64,000 bases of DNA, taken from the NCBI GenBank assembly GCA_016124855.1, contig WGMX01000020.1:124001-188000 (forward strand), in the 5' to 3' direction. Shown piece after piece: positions 62,643 to 64,000 of the stretch (position 1 is its first letter; every line of letters starts with the position of its first letter). The notes under the pieces are model-generated. The model was not told where the DNA came from, did no database searches, and saw only the letters and a list, made by a program, of their open reading frames with translations. Origin of the DNA: Anaerolineaceae bacterium. GTDB taxonomy: Bacteria > Chloroflexota > Anaerolineae > Aggregatilineales > Phototrophicaceae. The position numbers and the translations under genes are program-made.

Positions 62643-63017
62643 TTAGGCCGCTTTTGGCATAAGTTGTCCGACCACATCGAGCAGACGTTCCGGCGTAAAT
62701 GGCTTGGCAATAAAGGCCGAGCACCCGAAACTCTGTGCCAATTTCATCTCGACGCTGCCTGTACGCGCAGTTACGGCGACGATAGGCGGTGCATTAACCC
62801 CACCAAGCTGCTTCTTGAGCGCCAAAATCAGATTGCGTCCATCAACATCCGGCAGATCGAAATCCATCAGGATCAAATCAGGCCGGTTTTGGCGGGCAAA
62901 CTTGGCTCCATCCAAGCCACGAATGAAATGCTTAACCTCGAAACCTGATGTGGTTAATATATGGATAACCATATCAGCGTTTTGTTGGTTGTCTTCCACC
63001 AGCAATATATAGGACAT
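62643..63017 (-). CDS. Stand-alone response regulator (receiver domain)
   Basis: This 124-residue protein is a single CheY-like receiver domain with phospho-acceptor D52 (LILMDFDLPD), AVTARTG and K in AKPFTPERLL. There is no output domain, so it probably signals by protein contact or passes phosphate on. Its ATG lies 12 bp after the hybrid kinase stop and the RBS AGAGGT is 5 nt before it, so the pair is co-expressed. Confidence 0.92.
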   Translation of the reverse strand: MSYILLVEDNQQNADMVIHILTTSGFEVKHFIRGLDGAKFARQNRPDLILMDFDLPDVDGRNLILALKKQLGGVNAPPIVAVTARTGSVEMKLAQSFGCSAFIAKPFTPERLLDVVGQLMPKAA

Positions 63018-63029
63018 GATAACCTCTTT

Positions 63030-64000
63030 CTATACGTCAACTTTAACTTGTTTCAAGGCACGTAAAGCCTGTTCAACCTTATTCAGCAGCGCTTCCGGTG
63101 TAGCCGGTTTACGCAGGTAATAGCTCGGATACAATTCATCCTCTGGAATACGATTTTCATCGGCGGTGCAAACGACCACCGGAATGATGGCGGTTTCGCC
63201 ATTTTGCTTGAGCATTTGTAGGACATCCCAGCCGCTGATGTCGGGCAGATACACATCCAGAATGATGGCGGCAGGCAGTAAACCACTGGCTAGATCGAGT
63301 GCTTCTTCTCCGGTGTTGGTATCCACCACTACATAATTGGCCTGTTCCAGAATGGTGCGGAGCAGGCGGCGCGTATTCATGTCATCTTCGACCAGCAGGA
63401 TCATTTCCTGCTCGGAGTCAGTTGCGCTTTCGAACACTTGCATTTCAGAGTCGAGCCGAGGTGCTGCATTAACTTCGCCCGTAATCCGTTCCGCTGAAAT
63501 CGGAAGCGTCACGGTGAAGACACTGCCGCGTCCGACTTCACTGGTGACGGTCAAGTTACCACCGTGCATCAAGCTCAACTGCTTACTAATGTCCAAGCCT
63601 AAGCCTGTGCCGCCATATTTCTTATCGGTGTCATTTTCGGCCTGTTGGAAGCGGTCAAAAATAACAGCCAGCGCCGATTCGGGAATGCCGATGCCTGTGT
63701 CAGTCACAGAAATTTTCACACAATCGTCCTCAACACGGGCTGAAAGGGTAACGCTGCCGCTCTCGGTAAATTTGAGGGCGTTTGACATGAGGTTCAAAAT
63801 GATCTGGCGTACACGCATCGGGTCTGCCCAAATCTTGGGTAAATTCTCAGGGAAATCGGAGCGCAGTTGAACTGGCTTCCCTTTCAACAACCCGACAGAG
63901 GTTGCCATAACACCCCGAAAAAGTGACGGCAGTTCGGTTGCATCGCGGTGTAGTTCCAACTTACCGGCTTCGATCTTGCCCAAGTCCAGTACGTCGCTGA
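63030..64000 (-). CDS. Hybrid sensor histidine kinase, 5' truncated by the window edge
   Basis: The frame is open through the right edge (DVLDLGKIEAGKLEL before the first TTG), so the start codon and the HisKA phospho-acceptor lie outside. The visible part is the kinase ATPase domain with LMSNALKFT, DTGIGIPE and GGTGLGLDIS (about 45-165 of the visible part). It is followed by a receiver domain (LLVEDDMNTRRLL, phospho-Asp in IILDVYLPD, and LRKPATPEA). It probably sends phosphate to the stand-alone receiver encoded immediately downstream. Confidence 0.88.
   Translation of the reverse strand, partial: SDVLDLGKIEAGKLELHRDATELPSLFRGVMATSVGLLKGKPVQLRSDFPENLPKIWADPMRVRQIILNLMSNALKFTESGSVTLSARVEDDCVKISVTDTGIGIPESALAVIFDRFQQAENDTDKKYGGTGLGLDISKQLSLMHGGNLTVTSEVGRGSVFTVTLPISAERITGEVNAAPRLDSEMQVFESATDSEQEMILLVEDDMNTRRLLRTILEQANYVVVDTNTGEEALDLASGLLPAAIILDVYLPDISGWDVLQMLKQNGETAIIPVVVCTADENRIPEDELYPSYYLRKPATPEALLNKVEQALRALKQVKVDV

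Overview
The window looks like one stretch of a bacterial chromosome, most likely from a Chloroflexota lineage close to Anaerolineae. This is inferred from the gene repertoire: STAND/NB-ARC-LuxR regulators, a PD40/serpin/amidase operon, LLM oxidoreductases, and a peptide-type ABC transporter beside GH38 and GH116 glycosidases. No rRNA, tRNA, phage, transposase or CRISPR array was recognised. Coding density is high and both strands are used in blocks.

Layout. 0-7 kb: the 3' end of a secreted protein built from tandem ~275-residue units, converging on a minus-strand run of sensor kinase, beta-propeller protein, serpin and N-carbamoylputrescine-amidase-like enzyme; the last three are 8-12 bp apart. 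7-21.4 kb: a signalling or conflict-type region with two NB-ARC-TPR-LuxR regulators, a membrane-anchored NACHT protein with nearly identical 93-bp HEAT units, a methyltransferase, a class V aminotransferase, a TIR-HEAT-TIR protein, an epoxide hydrolase and a TIR-HEAT protein. The epoxide hydrolase sits between two copies of the TIR-HEAT-TIR gene's 5' end, one intact and one a truncated remnant. 22-25 kb: an ABC exporter and a FhuF-like Fe-S protein. 25-34 kb: a minus-strand block of housekeeping and redox enzymes (VOC, aldo/keto reductase, two LLM oxidoreductases, KduD-like SDR, M32 carboxypeptidase, HD hydrolase, amidohydrolase). 34-40 kb: a repeat-rich gap, a small unknown gene, a MecA-like penicillin-binding protein, a receiver-kinase hybrid and a secreted two-domain DUF6438 protein.

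40-56.4 kb is a coherent glycan-use locus: a GntR/LacI-type regulator with a tandem operator-like site, a five-gene Dpp/Opp-family ABC importer with a strong hairpin after the binding-protein gene, a GH38 alpha-mannosidase closed by a terminator, an AHL-lactonase-like hydrolase, an AraC regulator, and a GH116 glycosidase coupled to a COG0523 GTPase. 56.6-64 kb holds two hydrolases, two adjacent APH-fold kinases, an orphan DUF433 antitoxin-like gene, a Wzx-type flippase, and a response regulator behind a hybrid kinase that runs off the right edge.

Intergenic regions are rich in short palindromic repeats of at least two families (GTAGGG-type and CCCTC/GAGGG-type), plus a larger structured element with short-period TGC motifs present at ~34.5 kb and inverted at ~50.7 kb. 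Functional calls come from motifs read by eye, without database searches.
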